From IMG/VR virus record IMGVR_UViG_3300021357_000011, positions 1 through 25,929 of that record: a stretch of DNA of 25,929 nt. One strand, given 5' to 3'. Below the pieces are notes generated by a model, which saw only the letters and a list, made by a program, of their open reading frames with translations, was not told the origin of the DNA and did no database searches. The translations under genes and the position numbers were made by a program. This DNA is from a virus. Below are positions 9,515-16,712 of the stretch, piece after piece; within the stretch, counting starts at the first letter, position 1; each line of letters begins with the position of its first letter.

Positions 9515-9709
9515 TTATTTGCTTTCTAAACTTAACGAAACCTTTGTCTTTGCCTCCCTCGCAAGTGAACTTAACGCCGTCTCCCATGTGCCGCTTGCTT
9601 CATCCCATGTACCCACAATCGTATCCCAAGTAAGACCTGGGTCTTTGGTCTCAAGACTTAAACTCGCATTTGTCTTTGCCTCCCCTAATGTTAATGACAC
9701 AACTGACAT
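9515..9709 (-). CDS. Small protein with two EAKTxxSLSLExK repeats
   Basis: A 64-residue protein whose ATG shares one base with the upstream stop (TAATG). It contains two copies of a 15-residue unit, LGEAKTNASLSLETK near the N-terminus and AREAKTKVSLSLESK at the C-terminus, separated by a Trp-rich linker (TWDTIVGTWDEASGTWE). Small Trp/Asp/Thr repeat proteins of this type occur beside tail genes in other phages. It may be a minor virion or linker protein; the function is unknown. Confidence 0.7.
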   Translation of the reverse strand: MSVVSLTLGEAKTNASLSLETKDPGLTWDTIVGTWDEASGTWETALSSLAREAKTKVSLSLESK

Positions 9710-10419
9710 TAAATATATTTTATCTTACGCGGTGTCATTATATTACGCACATCTTTTTGCCTAAGGCCGTAATGTTTTAATAAATCCGTCTTCATCTCCT
9801 GTATCGTTGCCTTTATTGACGCAACCCTGTCCTTTTTATATGAACTTGCATAAGGCAAAGCAGCCATATTGGCAAGAATCATATGCGCAGTTGCAAAGCC
9901 AGGCACTTTGGTCCCAGTTGTTACTTGCGCCGAAGTATAGAGATCGGCTGTTCGCTTAAATTTAATCTTAAGCCCGGCCGCAAGAGTGACGCTCACGCCA
10001 TTATCAGGAGCAGGTAAAAGCCTAATCGTGTCATCGCTTATTTTATCGTAAAATTCCGGCAATCCATCAGTGGCATAGGCTTCTGTTAAGGGTACAAGGT
10101 CGCTGTACTCACTCTGATCAACAGGAGTTATTATTCGATATTTACCCGCCTTATCCATTATCTGAACTTCCTCTATCTGTAGAAAACGATCATTAAAACT
10201 ATATTTCTCTTGACCATTAACTAGCGTAAAGGTACCAATAGGAAAATCACTGTAGTTGGTATCATCAAACTGCCAAGTTCCATCTGCGTTAATAATCCAG
10301 CCAACTACTTTCTCATAAGCCTCGTTTATCCTCCGAAGAAGTGTCGCCGCCGGATACGAGGTTGTATCTGCGTCTACTAAATCTCTCGCTTCTTGGTTTA
10401 TGTCTGCTATGGTTGCCAT
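9709..10419 (-). CDS. Head-tail adaptor-like protein
   Basis: A 236-residue protein with an N-terminal helix pair (IADINQEARDLVDADTTSYP-ATLLRRINEAYEKVVGWI), a central beta region (PEFYDKISDDTIRLLPAPDN) and a C-terminal helical part (TGTKVPGFATAHMILANMAA, then a basic tail). This is the usual pattern of adaptor/tail-tubular A-type proteins that sit directly after the capsid gene and dock onto the portal ring. It lies 64 bp after the major capsid gene. The assignment rests on position and recognised pattern; T7 gp11 and P22 gp4 are functional analogues rather than demonstrated homologues. Confidence 0.8.
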   Translation of the reverse strand: MATIADINQEARDLVDADTTSYPAATLLRRINEAYEKVVGWIINADGTWQFDDTNYSDFPIGTFTLVNGQEKYSFNDRFLQIEEVQIMDKAGKYRIITPVDQSEYSDLVPLTEAYATDGLPEFYDKISDDTIRLLPAPDNGVSVTLAAGLKIKFKRTADLYTSAQVTTGTKVPGFATAHMILANMAALPYASSYKKDRVASIKATIQEMKTDLLKHYGLRQKDVRNIMTPRKIKYI

Positions 10420-10483
10420 TTATTTATTATTATCTTCACATCTCTACCCTTTCACAAGAAGGGCAGAAGGTTAAGACAACTAC

Positions 10484-11338
10484 TTAGGCTACATTAACAT
10501 CGTACACAATCGAAACGACTGTATTTGGTGTTAAGTGTCCAATATCTACTCGAGAGTAGTAACTTCGCCCAGAAAGATAAGTGTTGGTATCTCCAGCAGG
10601 AAAATCAATAGTGTGAGCCTTACCATAAGTGCCTCGAAGAATACCTAGTCTTTGCTGTTTCTTTACGCCAGCGAAGACATGGTTGGCAGCGTGTTCGTTT
10701 GAGAACCAATGATCAACTCCTAGATAACGCACACCCTCTACTGTACCCGCCTTGAGTGCCATATCAGCAGTAGTGAAGCCGTTAGCTTGCATATATGCTT
10801 CTAATAGTTCAAAGTCGGCTACTCTCCAGATAAAGCCAACGCCATTTGCATTCATCTGCGCCTGTCCATTTGCTTCTCTGATCTCCCTCTTAACTCCTCG
10901 GATAATATCATCAATATTGGTCGAGGAAACTGTAATATTTCCTGCGGCACCACCGATTGAAGCATTATCAAAGTCTGTCCAAGAGGCGTGCTGTGCCAGC
11001 ACGTTTGTCTCAATAAACTCATTCAAGAGCGCACCTATTCTATCGAATAGTTCTGCAGGTTTTGTCCAAGGCGACTGCGCTAAGTCTGCCCAATCTACGA
11101 AGAGACCCAAGTCTCGACCGGTTGAAATGGTCAAGGTGTCGGCTGTCTCTGCGAATGTCTGCATCGAGTGGCCTGTGCCACGTGTTACTGTCTGAACGGA
11201 TGGTGTTGTAGACCAGTAGGAACTCGAAATAACTCGGGTGTCAGTGATGAGCACATCGCACATCTCTTTCCAAGTCGTTGGGTGATCCAAACGGTCTTGC
11301 AACACATCCTCAAACAGTGTTTCGTAAGTTATGGTATT
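10484..11338 (-). CDS. Major capsid protein, exon 2
   Basis: This frame encodes a 284-residue main part of an HK97-type capsid protein (NTITYETLFEDVLQDRLD... PTTWKEMCDVL). It lies directly after a scaffold-like gene and before the adaptor. The coding pattern clearly extends upstream of the first possible start (GTG at 11305) through ITYETLFED, yet no ATG, GTG or TTG precedes it before a stop at 11399. I therefore read it as the second exon of a split gene, joined to exon 1 at 12137-12148. The spliced product would be 288 residues beginning MSVA-NTITYETLFED. An alternative is translation from the GTG, which would lose conserved-looking N-terminal residues. Capsid identity is inferred from size, position and abundance of beta/alpha pattern. 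Confidence 0.8.
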   Translation of the reverse strand, partial: NTITYETLFEDVLQDRLDHPTTWKEMCDVLITDTRVISSSYWSTTPSVQTVTRGTGHSMQTFAETADTLTISTGRDLGLFVDWADLAQSPWTKPAELFDRIGALLNEFIETNVLAQHASWTDFDNASIGGAAGNITVSSTNIDDIIRGVKREIREANGQAQMNANGVGFIWRVADFELLEAYMQANGFTTADMALKAGTVEGVRYLGVDHWFSNEHAANHVFAGVKKQQRLGILRGTYGKAHTIDFPAGDTNTYLSGRSYYSRVDIGHLTPNTVVSIVYDVNVA

Positions 11339-12136
11339 CCTTCTTGTTACTCCGCTTTCGCGGGAGGAGACCTCTTCGGATCTCCTTCTGCAATTTCTTT
11401 ATGATTATCTTTGCAGAGCAGACTATCGCATAACTTCATTTTACTGAAGTTTCTTCTCGCTTAGTCGTTTAGCGTGAAAGTTCCTACCCCAATTAAAAGT
11501 ACCTCTGTGGCATTTGATACAAAGAGTGCGACCATTTTGGAGATTCCAAAGTGCATCACAGCCTTGTGCCCTTTCAATAGTGTCAATTTTATTTTCAGTA
11601 ATTATATCTATAAACATTTTTGGGAAGTGATCGGCTTGAATGTCTCCGCCTCTTTTTCCACATAATATGCAAATATAATTATCTCTCTCAAAGATACTAT
11701 CTCGCCATTTTCTGTACTCATATAATTCACGAATTGATCCATACAAGGGACGTTTCTTTTCGTCCTTCCAACAGGGGTGATCCTTGCCTGTTTTGCCTTT
11801 ATTTAAATTTGCGACATGCTTCAATACATTTTCGGATACGCGTCTATTTTTTAGACCCTCTATTATCCGTTGGCGACCTTCAGCAGAAAGTGTGTAATAC
11901 TTCCGGCTTTTGCCTTGCCAATATTTTAGCGGATGAGCCTTCATGTATTCAATCCTTTTTAGTCGCAATTCTTCAGGCATTTTTTGACCTTTCCTCATAA
12001 GATATGTATATGAAAATCGGTCTCGTATGTCAACCTATGAATTACTTGGGGGTTTCAATGAACTATCTTCGCCCATGTTGCCCATCTCTGGGTTTCCATG
12101 TCAATCAGAGAAGATTTATAGTAGCCCATGTTATTA
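11339..12136 (-). ncRNA. Group I intron in the capsid gene (798 nt)
   Basis: Pairings visible on the minus strand: P1, exon end AGUAGCU with intron GGCUACU (12120-12126), giving a U-G wobble at the 5' splice site; P3, UCUUCUC (12108-12114) with GAGAAGA (11452-11458); P7, GACUA (11462-11466, in an ACGACUA R-like element) with UAGUC (11421-11425, S-like GAUAGUCU); P8, AACUUCA/UGAAGUU (11445-11451/11432-11438); a 6-nt J8/7 (AUGCGA); a P9 hairpin CUGCAA/UUGCAG (11388-11416); and a further hairpin with a GAAA tetraloop (about 11350-11366). The intron ends in G (11339) and removal keeps the frame. The order P1-P3-P7-P3'-P8-P7'-P9 is that of group I ribozymes. P4-P6 and P10 were not resolved by eye. 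Confidence 0.8.
11441..11980 (-). CDS. HNH homing endonuclease inside the group I intron
   Basis: A 179-residue protein. I prefer the ATG at 11980 over 11998 because AGGAAAGGT lies about 6 nt upstream of it. The N-terminal ~70 residues contain NUMOD3-like basic helices (LSAEGRQRIIEGLKNR, NKGKTGKDHPCWK), typical DNA-binding parts of intron endonucleases. The HNH nuclease occupies ~90-165: RDNYICILCG, the ADHF catalytic His, then NLQNGRTLCIKCH, with CxxC pairs binding zinc. The last codons overlap the intron's P7/P3/P8 core (KRLSE is coded by the R-like element). It would cut an intronless capsid gene and promote intron homing. Confidence 0.85.
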   Translation of the reverse strand: MPEELRLKRIEYMKAHPLKYWQGKSRKYYTLSAEGRQRIIEGLKNRRVSENVLKHVANLNKGKTGKDHPCWKDEKKRPLYGSIRELYEYRKWRDSIFERDNYICILCGKRGGDIQADHFPKMFIDIITENKIDTIERAQGCDALWNLQNGRTLCIKCHRGTFNWGRNFHAKRLSEKKLQ

Positions 12137-12148
12137 AGCTACTGACAT
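12137..12148 (-). CDS. Major capsid protein, exon 1 (MSVA)
   Basis: ATGTCAGTAGCT, read on the minus strand, codes for MSVA and is followed at once by TAA, so unspliced it would make a 4-residue peptide. Its last seven bases pair with the intron guide GGCUACU. Splicing to AAT at 11338 restores one frame. It lies 48 bp after the scaffold gene, the place where the capsid gene would be expected to begin. No strong ribosome site precedes it, only an A-rich leader. Confidence 0.7.
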
Positions 12149-12196
12149 TTTTTGTGGATATTAAACTAATAATGCCCCACAAAATTGTTTTTACTT

Positions 12197-12796
12197 TTAG
12201 TCGTTATAGAACTTCTTGCCCCCAGTAGTTGCATTTTTCATCATCGCTCTGGCAATAGTAACTCGGGTCTTTTTATCAGGAACTTGCTCGGAAGATGGTG
12301 GTACACCTTTTGCTATCCAATATTCAGGAGTATTTTTGGCTTCTGATTTACCTCCACCCCCTCTTAGATTAGATGTAGCCACAGCATTAGACTTGTCAGT
12401 ACGCAGTTTTTCAATCTTTATCTTGAAATCCTCGTCATCAACAAGTTTATCTAGCTGATCGTAAGGTATGCCCCACTTTTTAGCAGTGCTCCTAACTAGC
12501 TCTACTTCGTCCGGAGTTATAATGCCCGCGGTACGAAGAAACGACTTTTGTAAAAGACCAAATTCATCGGGCTGTGTTCCATTTTTAGAGGTTGGAACTT
12601 CTGATTTGGAGCTTTTATAAGATTCTATTTCCGATTGTAAAAGTTTATAATCCTCACGAAGCTTTTTGTTTCGCTCTCGATTCTTTATTGCTTTTTCAAT
12701 CAGTTTCTTATGTTCCCCTTGCCAGTCTGTAGACTCGTCACCTTCAATCTCCTTGACATCGGCTAACTCATCTACCACCTCATGTTCATTAGTCAT
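12197..12796 (-). CDS. Capsid scaffold-like protein
   Basis: A 199-residue, highly charged helical protein. Residues ~1-20 are acidic, ~25-65 form a coiled coil (HKKLIEKAIKNRERNKKLRE), then a linker and a helix region (TPDEVELVRSTAKKWGIPYD), with a Gly-rich turn (LRGGGGK) and a basic C-terminus (TRVTIARAMMKNATTGGKKF). Charged helices with a basic C-terminal capsid-binding end, immediately before the major capsid gene, are the classic scaffold pattern. No protease motif is seen, so capsid maturation is presumably done without a gene in this stretch. Confidence 0.8.
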   Translation of the reverse strand: MTNEHEVVDELADVKEIEGDESTDWQGEHKKLIEKAIKNRERNKKLREDYKLLQSEIESYKSSKSEVPTSKNGTQPDEFGLLQKSFLRTAGIITPDEVELVRSTAKKWGIPYDQLDKLVDDEDFKIKIEKLRTDKSNAVATSNLRGGGGKSEAKNTPEYWIAKGVPPSSEQVPDKKTRVTIARAMMKNATTGGKKFYND

Positions 12797-12823
12797 AATG
12801 ATATGTTATTGATTTTGTAAGGA

Positions 12824-12871
12824 ATCATAACCTGTTACGAATAAATTCAATTTAAAGGTTTGAGAACCTTT
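12824..12871 (-). promoter_or_regulatory. Small hairpin and possible promoter before the scaffold gene
   Basis: The 125-bp gap holds a 7-bp stem AAAGGTT/AACCTTT (12854-12871, loop TGAG). Just downstream on the minus strand is a weak promoter candidate, TTGAAT (12845-12850), 15 nt, TATGAT (12824-12829). No U-run follows the hairpin, so it is not a clear terminator. It could set a capsid-module transcript. Confidence 0.25.
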
Positions 12872-12921
12872 CACTTTTGATAGCGGGAGTGACAACCCAG
12901 CAAGTTAAATTACAAAGAGTT

Positions 12922-13488
12922 TTAATCGGCATTGGCCAATTCATCTACGATACAGACAATGTTTTCATTATCAGCGGCACGATAAGGGATTTGAGAACAA
13001 GTCAATCGAGTGTATTCCCCAGGATCAATTACATCATCATTAGTTGTAACTGCTACTAAATCCATTCCAGCACCAGCCACCAAAGTTAATGTAATACTAG
13101 TTGAACTTGTTGCATTATGGATTAACCATTCTCTATTAGCTCCTGTTCCTTTAAGCAATTGCATCATTGTTGATGTTGCAGGTAACGTAAAGCTCGCGGC
13201 GGCAGTATTTTCCATCAAGTCTATCAAAGAATAATTTTCTAAATCTTTCTGCACAAATGTATATGTACTCGCAGTGGTAGAAGTCGCAATCGCTGTTCCA
13301 TCACCAGAAGTAAAAGTTCCATGCACATTTACATTGGCAAAGACATCTGGGCCTGGAAAAGCTCCAAAACTAGTATCTGATGGTACAGAAGTCGCATAAC
13401 CTCCAGTCAATGCTCCTACTAAAACTCCTAGAATAGACAGTATTCCTAAAAGGATTGGTTTTAAATTTTCTATTAACATTTTTTTCAT
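12922..13488 (-). CDS. Membrane-anchored Thr-rich protein between portal and scaffold
   Basis: A 188-residue protein. Residues ~10-32 form one hydrophobic segment (ILLGILSILGVLVGALTGGY). The rest is Thr/Ser/Ala-rich beta-type sequence (HGTFTSGDGTAIATSTTAST) with a C-terminal region containing two Cys (LTCSQIPYR, ENIVCIVDE). The pattern, a signal anchor followed by ATST-like repeats, matches surface proteins of Patescibacteria and the fibre-like proteins of this genome. It sits where head decoration or minor head proteins are usually found. The function is unknown. Confidence 0.75.
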   Translation of the reverse strand: MKKMLIENLKPILLGILSILGVLVGALTGGYATSVPSDTSFGAFPGPDVFANVNVHGTFTSGDGTAIATSTTASTYTFVQKDLENYSLIDLMENTAAASFTLPATSTMMQLLKGTGANREWLIHNATSSTSITLTLVAGAGMDLVAVTTNDDVIDPGEYTRLTCSQIPYRAADNENIVCIVDELANAD

Positions 13489-13503
13489 TTTACAATTTAA
13501 TTT

Positions 13504-13581
13504 TTAATATCCGACTTTTGTTTTTTTGCTCTTCTTCCGACCCACCTTCTTATTTTTTTTTACACTATTTTTACCTTTCAT
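13504..13581 (-). CDS. Possible 25-residue Lys-rich peptide
   Basis: In the 120-bp space between two membrane-anchored genes an ATG-initiated frame encodes MKGKNSVKKNKKVGRKKSKK followed by TKVGY. About half the residues are Lys or Arg. It is in the same orientation as its neighbours, and a TATAAT lies 15 nt upstream. It could be a DNA-condensing or packaging-associated peptide, or a chance frame in an A-rich stretch. Confidence 0.4.
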   Translation of the reverse strand: MKGKNSVKKNKKVGRKKSKKTKVGY

Positions 13582-13608
13582 CTTTTTATATTTTTAATTA
13601 TAATTATT

Positions 13609-14001
13609 TTACCTAAGCTCTGTGACTGTAATATTACTTTTAGCGTCAAATCCGAATACTTTATACAATCCACAACCATAAATCCCCGCATCATAACTAA
13701 CAGTTGTTGATGCCGACTGCAGATGTCCAAAAACACCTGTCGGAGTTTGATTCAAACGATCACTAAAAGTAAGCATAATCGCCCTATCGGTAGTAGAAAT
13801 AACCCTTGTTGCACAAGTAGAAGTAGCAAAAACAGATATTGCTGTAGTACCGACCGAGAGTTGAGAGGTAGTTGCGACCGTCAACACAATTCCATTCTGA
13901 AAACCACCAAGCGGAACTTCCCGAGAGGAGTAATTAAAAACCACCAGCAAAAGAATTACTAATCCAACTACTCCTAATACTTTTTTTGTTTTTGTTTCCA
14001 T
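13609..14001 (-). CDS. Small membrane-anchored virion-region protein
   Basis: A 130-residue protein. After the basic METKTKK there is one hydrophobic helix (VLGVVGLVILLLVVFNY, residues 8-24), then a beta-rich domain of ~100 residues with Thr/Ser-rich strands and two or three Cys (STCATRVIST, GIYGCGLYKVFG). The small outward-facing domain (TDRAIMLTFSD) looks like a beta sandwich. It lies between the portal-side 78-residue gene and the scaffold. Its start is 21 nt from a TGGTATAAT box, so it may open its own transcript. The function is unknown. Confidence 0.75.
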   Translation of the reverse strand: METKTKKVLGVVGLVILLLVVFNYSSREVPLGGFQNGIVLTVATTSQLSVGTTAISVFATSTCATRVISTTDRAIMLTFSDRLNQTPTGVFGHLQSASTTVSYDAGIYGCGLYKVFGFDAKSNITVTELR

Positions 14002-14022
14002 TTTTATATTTAATTACACTTA

Positions 14023-14031
14023 ATTATACCA
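14023..14031 (-). promoter_or_regulatory. Extended -10 promoter TGGTATAAT
   Basis: On the minus strand TGGTATAAT precedes the ATG at 14001 by 21 nt. Unlike the copies at 2822, 6238, 16462 and 19414 it would leave a short leader. No -35 is evident. Confidence 0.45.
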
Positions 14032-14048
14032 TATTTTATTTTGCAAAA

Positions 14049-14285
14049 CTATAATCCTCTTTGTAATCTATCTTCTTGTTTAGTTTTCTGCTCACTCTTG
14101 AACTTAGATAGCTCTTTCCACGCTTCGTCCAATCTCTCTATCGCGATCATGGATGCGGCTAGATTTTCTACATTTCGATCTTTTGTGGCCTTCAAAAAAG
14201 ACTTCAATAAAACATCATAAATCGCATTAGACATTGTTTGATCATTTAAGAAGCGAATAACTTTTGCTTTCTGGTCTTCGGTCAT
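14049..14285 (-). CDS. Small helical protein after portal
   Basis: A 78-residue all-helical protein (MTEDQKAKVIRFLNDQTMSN ... LAASMIAIERLDEAWKELSKF). Its ATG overlaps the portal stop (ATGA), so it is translated with portal. Similar small helical proteins often follow portal genes; the role is unknown. The C-terminus is charged (KSEQKTKQEDRLQRGL). Confidence 0.75.
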   Translation of the reverse strand: MTEDQKAKVIRFLNDQTMSNAIYDVLLKSFLKATKDRNVENLAASMIAIERLDEAWKELSKFKSEQKTKQEDRLQRGL

Positions 14286-16078
14286 GCTGTAGGTGTTAAA
14301 GATAATTCAGCAGGAGTACCGACAGGTGATTGCACAGGAGAAGGCATAGAAGTAATCATGGAAAAATCAGTATTGTTTATTCCACTAAATTCTAAAATAT
14401 CACTGAAAGCCTTACTCATCCCTGGAATCTGCATAGCCTGTTGAAAAGCTGGTGGATTAGCAAATATAAACTGGAAGATAGAAAGTATCTTATCTGACAT
14501 AGCCGCCAAGTCTTTCTGTTTATTTGCCACGTTTATGCCGATCTTCATTTCTACACCGTCAAACTCATCCTCAAGTATCTCTATGAGATGTTGGTTGCCG
14601 GTTTTTCTAAAACTTGTTAAGAAATCTTGCCTTAATGTTTCTTTATCTCGTGGTATTTCCCCGTTTAACACATCCTCGTTTCTTTCTCTATTGGCGTGAT
14701 TTTCTGCCAACTGTTCCGACACCCATGACATTTCATCAGAAGTCAGCGTTGCTAAAAACTTCTTGCCACCAATTATTGCCTTCTTAATATCCGGTATGAT
14801 AGAGTCACGATAAACTTCTTCTATAAACTTAGCTCTCTGTCCTTTTCTGCGATCATGCAAACCTGCCCCTTGAGAAACGAGCCTCTCTTGTCCTCTGAAG
14901 GTAGTACCTGATACTGATTGCTTACCAATAACAGGATCAAACGCTGAACCTGTAAGTTGAGCGTGGTCATACCACTCGTTTATACTATTTGCAAACAGCT
15001 GAATATTAGCTGGAGCGACTGTTGGAACTTGCTTTATAGACTTACCATCATCAATAACAGTAACCTCCAACGTCTCCATGTCCCGAATCTTATTTCGGTT
15101 ACTATAATTTGGATCATCCGTAACTAAAGGAACTTTTGAGCCAGCCTCCAACATGTCGTGCTTCCAGATCGTCAAACAATTAGTCCAAACTTGTGGATGA
15201 ATTAACGCCTCTCCCTCGCCACGGCCTAGTGCTCTGTTCGTTACTTTCTTAGATGTGTGGAACTTTAGTGTCCCTTCTTTTTCAGGTTTACGATAAAGAG
15301 TTACACCCTGCTTCTCCTTATTCTTATTGGCATAAAAACCCACAATATGGATCTGGTCATAATAATCATCCATATTGTCATTGTCCTTCATGTACGCCTC
15401 TGGTAAACAGCCATGCACAACATAAAGCTCAATACTTTTACCAGATGTTTTATTCTTGTTAGAGCTATAATCACCCATTATCTCCTTCTCTGGCTCTGCT
15501 AATGTTATCAGTTCTGATATAGATATATTGGCTCCATTTTCTGATTTACCCCACCCTCTTTTTTCCATAGAGCGTAGTTTAGCTGGAGACATAGACAATT
15601 TTATACCTATTGGCCCCCCAAGCATGTCAGTTTGATCACAAAAGGCTATGGTGTTTAGGTCAATAACTTCTGGTGTCTCTTTAACTGTCTTTTGCACCAA
15701 TACGCCCCCATAATCCAGATCGCTCTCGGTCAACTCATCAAAAAAAGTATCTAGATTGTGTTCTTTGACATAAACCTCATCGTGATACTTCTTAATAAGA
15801 AAAGACAAGACTCTGCCTCCTTCTTCCTCAATATAAAATACAACGTCTTTTACCTCTATATCTTCTGTCCAGTAAGCCAAGTTTAATATTGGCTCCATTA
15901 TATTTTTGAAAGCACGAAGGTAGTCATTACTACCTGTAAAAAAGACGCCATTTTTTAAATGGAAGATCATTTGAACGTGTGTCCGAAAGCTCCAATTCCA
16001 ATTACTCCCAACTGAAACTTCCTCTGTCTCGAATTGCGACTCCTGCTCTTTTATATATTCATAAATCGAAGGAGACAT
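14282..16078 (-). CDS. Portal protein
   Basis: A 598-residue protein placed between the terminase/SET block and scaffold/capsid genes. It has the mixed alpha/beta N-terminal part typical of portals (YLRAFKNIMEPILNLAYW), a central part with PxNIQLFANSINEWYDHAQLTG, SGTTFRGQERL and a long basic helix (GLHDRRKGQRAKFIEEVYRD), then a C-terminal Pro/Ser tail (SMPSPVQSPVGTPAELS). Length and position fit a podovirus-type portal, the dodecameric channel for DNA. The residue-level match is by pattern, not by alignment. Confidence 0.85.
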   Translation of the reverse strand: MSPSIYEYIKEQESQFETEEVSVGSNWNWSFRTHVQMIFHLKNGVFFTGSNDYLRAFKNIMEPILNLAYWTEDIEVKDVVFYIEEEGGRVLSFLIKKYHDEVYVKEHNLDTFFDELTESDLDYGGVLVQKTVKETPEVIDLNTIAFCDQTDMLGGPIGIKLSMSPAKLRSMEKRGWGKSENGANISISELITLAEPEKEIMGDYSSNKNKTSGKSIELYVVHGCLPEAYMKDNDNMDDYYDQIHIVGFYANKNKEKQGVTLYRKPEKEGTLKFHTSKKVTNRALGRGEGEALIHPQVWTNCLTIWKHDMLEAGSKVPLVTDDPNYSNRNKIRDMETLEVTVIDDGKSIKQVPTVAPANIQLFANSINEWYDHAQLTGSAFDPVIGKQSVSGTTFRGQERLVSQGAGLHDRRKGQRAKFIEEVYRDSIIPDIKKAIIGGKKFLATLTSDEMSWVSEQLAENHANRERNEDVLNGEIPRDKETLRQDFLTSFRKTGNQHLIEILEDEFDGVEMKIGINVANKQKDLAAMSDKILSIFQFIFANPPAFQQAMQIPGMSKAFSDILEFSGINNTDFSMITSMPSPVQSPVGTPAELSLTPTA

Positions 16079-16086
16079 TTATATTT

Positions 16087-16455
16087 TTATAGAATTCCTC
16101 TAAAGATGTTTTTAAGCAGTGCTACATTCTTATTTTCAAAGATAGCCCTCGCTTTTAGGGCCGTAATAGACCTCAAGAGTTCAGTTGAACCCTTAATCAC
16201 TGTTAATTTAACATTGACATTGATCCCTTTTGGCAAAGTAATTTGACTAATGGCTTCTTCCACCGTTTCTGCTTCTCCCTCAAATTTTAATACAGTCTTG
16301 TTACCGTCAATATCTACACTTGAAAGTTGCGCAACTAATTTAATCAATTCTTTCTCCTTTACAACCTCTTCCTTTTCTCTAACTTCTTCTACTACCTCTT
16401 CTTGGACTTCTTCTACAACTTCTCCTACCACCTCTTTAATTTTATTTTTTTTCAT
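16087..16455 (-). CDS. Small protein with acidic coiled N-terminus
   Basis: A 122-residue protein. Residues ~5-40 are an extreme Glu/Val/Lys heptad-like segment (EVVEEVQEEVVEEVREKEEV), then a compact alpha/beta domain (VDIDGNKTVLKFEGEAETVE, NVNVKLTVIKGS). It begins 6 nt after a TGTTATAAT box and ends 8 nt before the portal start, so it may be the first gene of a portal transcript. No known family is recognised. Confidence 0.75.
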   Translation of the reverse strand: MKKNKIKEVVGEVVEEVQEEVVEEVREKEEVVKEKELIKLVAQLSSVDIDGNKTVLKFEGEAETVEEAISQITLPKGINVNVKLTVIKGSTELLRSITALKARAIFENKNVALLKNIFRGIL

Positions 16456-16461
16456 ATCTTT

Positions 16462-16470
16462 ATTATAACA
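16462..16470 (-). promoter_or_regulatory. Extended -10 promoter TGTTATAAT, 6 nt before ATG
   Basis: On the minus strand TGTTATAAT-AAAGAT-ATG (start 16455). It is placed in the 20-bp gap before the portal module and predicts a leaderless transcript. Confidence 0.55.
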
Positions 16471-16475
16471 TATTT

Positions 16476-16709
16476 TTATAAACTAATACCTATATCTTGC
16501 ATCGAAGGGAATCTACCACCTTTCTGTCGTAACAGACGATCATACTGTTTTAAAGCACCCTCCACTGGTTCACTGATCCTTCCTGCAAACTTCGTGTCTA
16601 CTTCCATTGCAATACGCGCTTTTTCGACCATGCAGGTTTCGCAAAAGTATGGATCGGGATCGGAGTCTTCATACGAAACAGTGCACTTTATACATTGATG
16701 CTGATACAT
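16476..16709 (-). CDS. Small zinc-finger protein
   Basis: A 77-residue protein with two CxxC pairs (QHQCIKCTVSY and YFCETCMVEKAR) that would bind one zinc, followed by helical sequence (AMEVDTKFAGRISEPVEGAL). The start is 3 nt after the SET-domain gene's stop. Small zinc-knuckle proteins of this kind sit between terminase and portal in several phages. The function is unknown. Confidence 0.75.
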   Translation of the reverse strand: MYQHQCIKCTVSYEDSDPDPYFCETCMVEKARIAMEVDTKFAGRISEPVEGALKQYDRLLRQKGGRFPSMQDIGISL

Positions 16710-16712
16710 GTT

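Noticed and set aside
10752-11195. Long plus-strand frames inside the capsid, terminase and tail genes
   Set aside because: They lie antisense to well-supported genes and show no family-like sequence; treated as shadows.
11303-11305. GTG start for a self-contained capsid gene
   Set aside because: The coding pattern continues upstream of it, and the group I intron reading explains the missing start.
11348-11390. GC-rich hairpins read as a terminator between HNH and capsid genes
   Set aside because: No U-run follows; the hairpins fit P9-type elements at the 3' end of the intron, one with a GAAA tetraloop.
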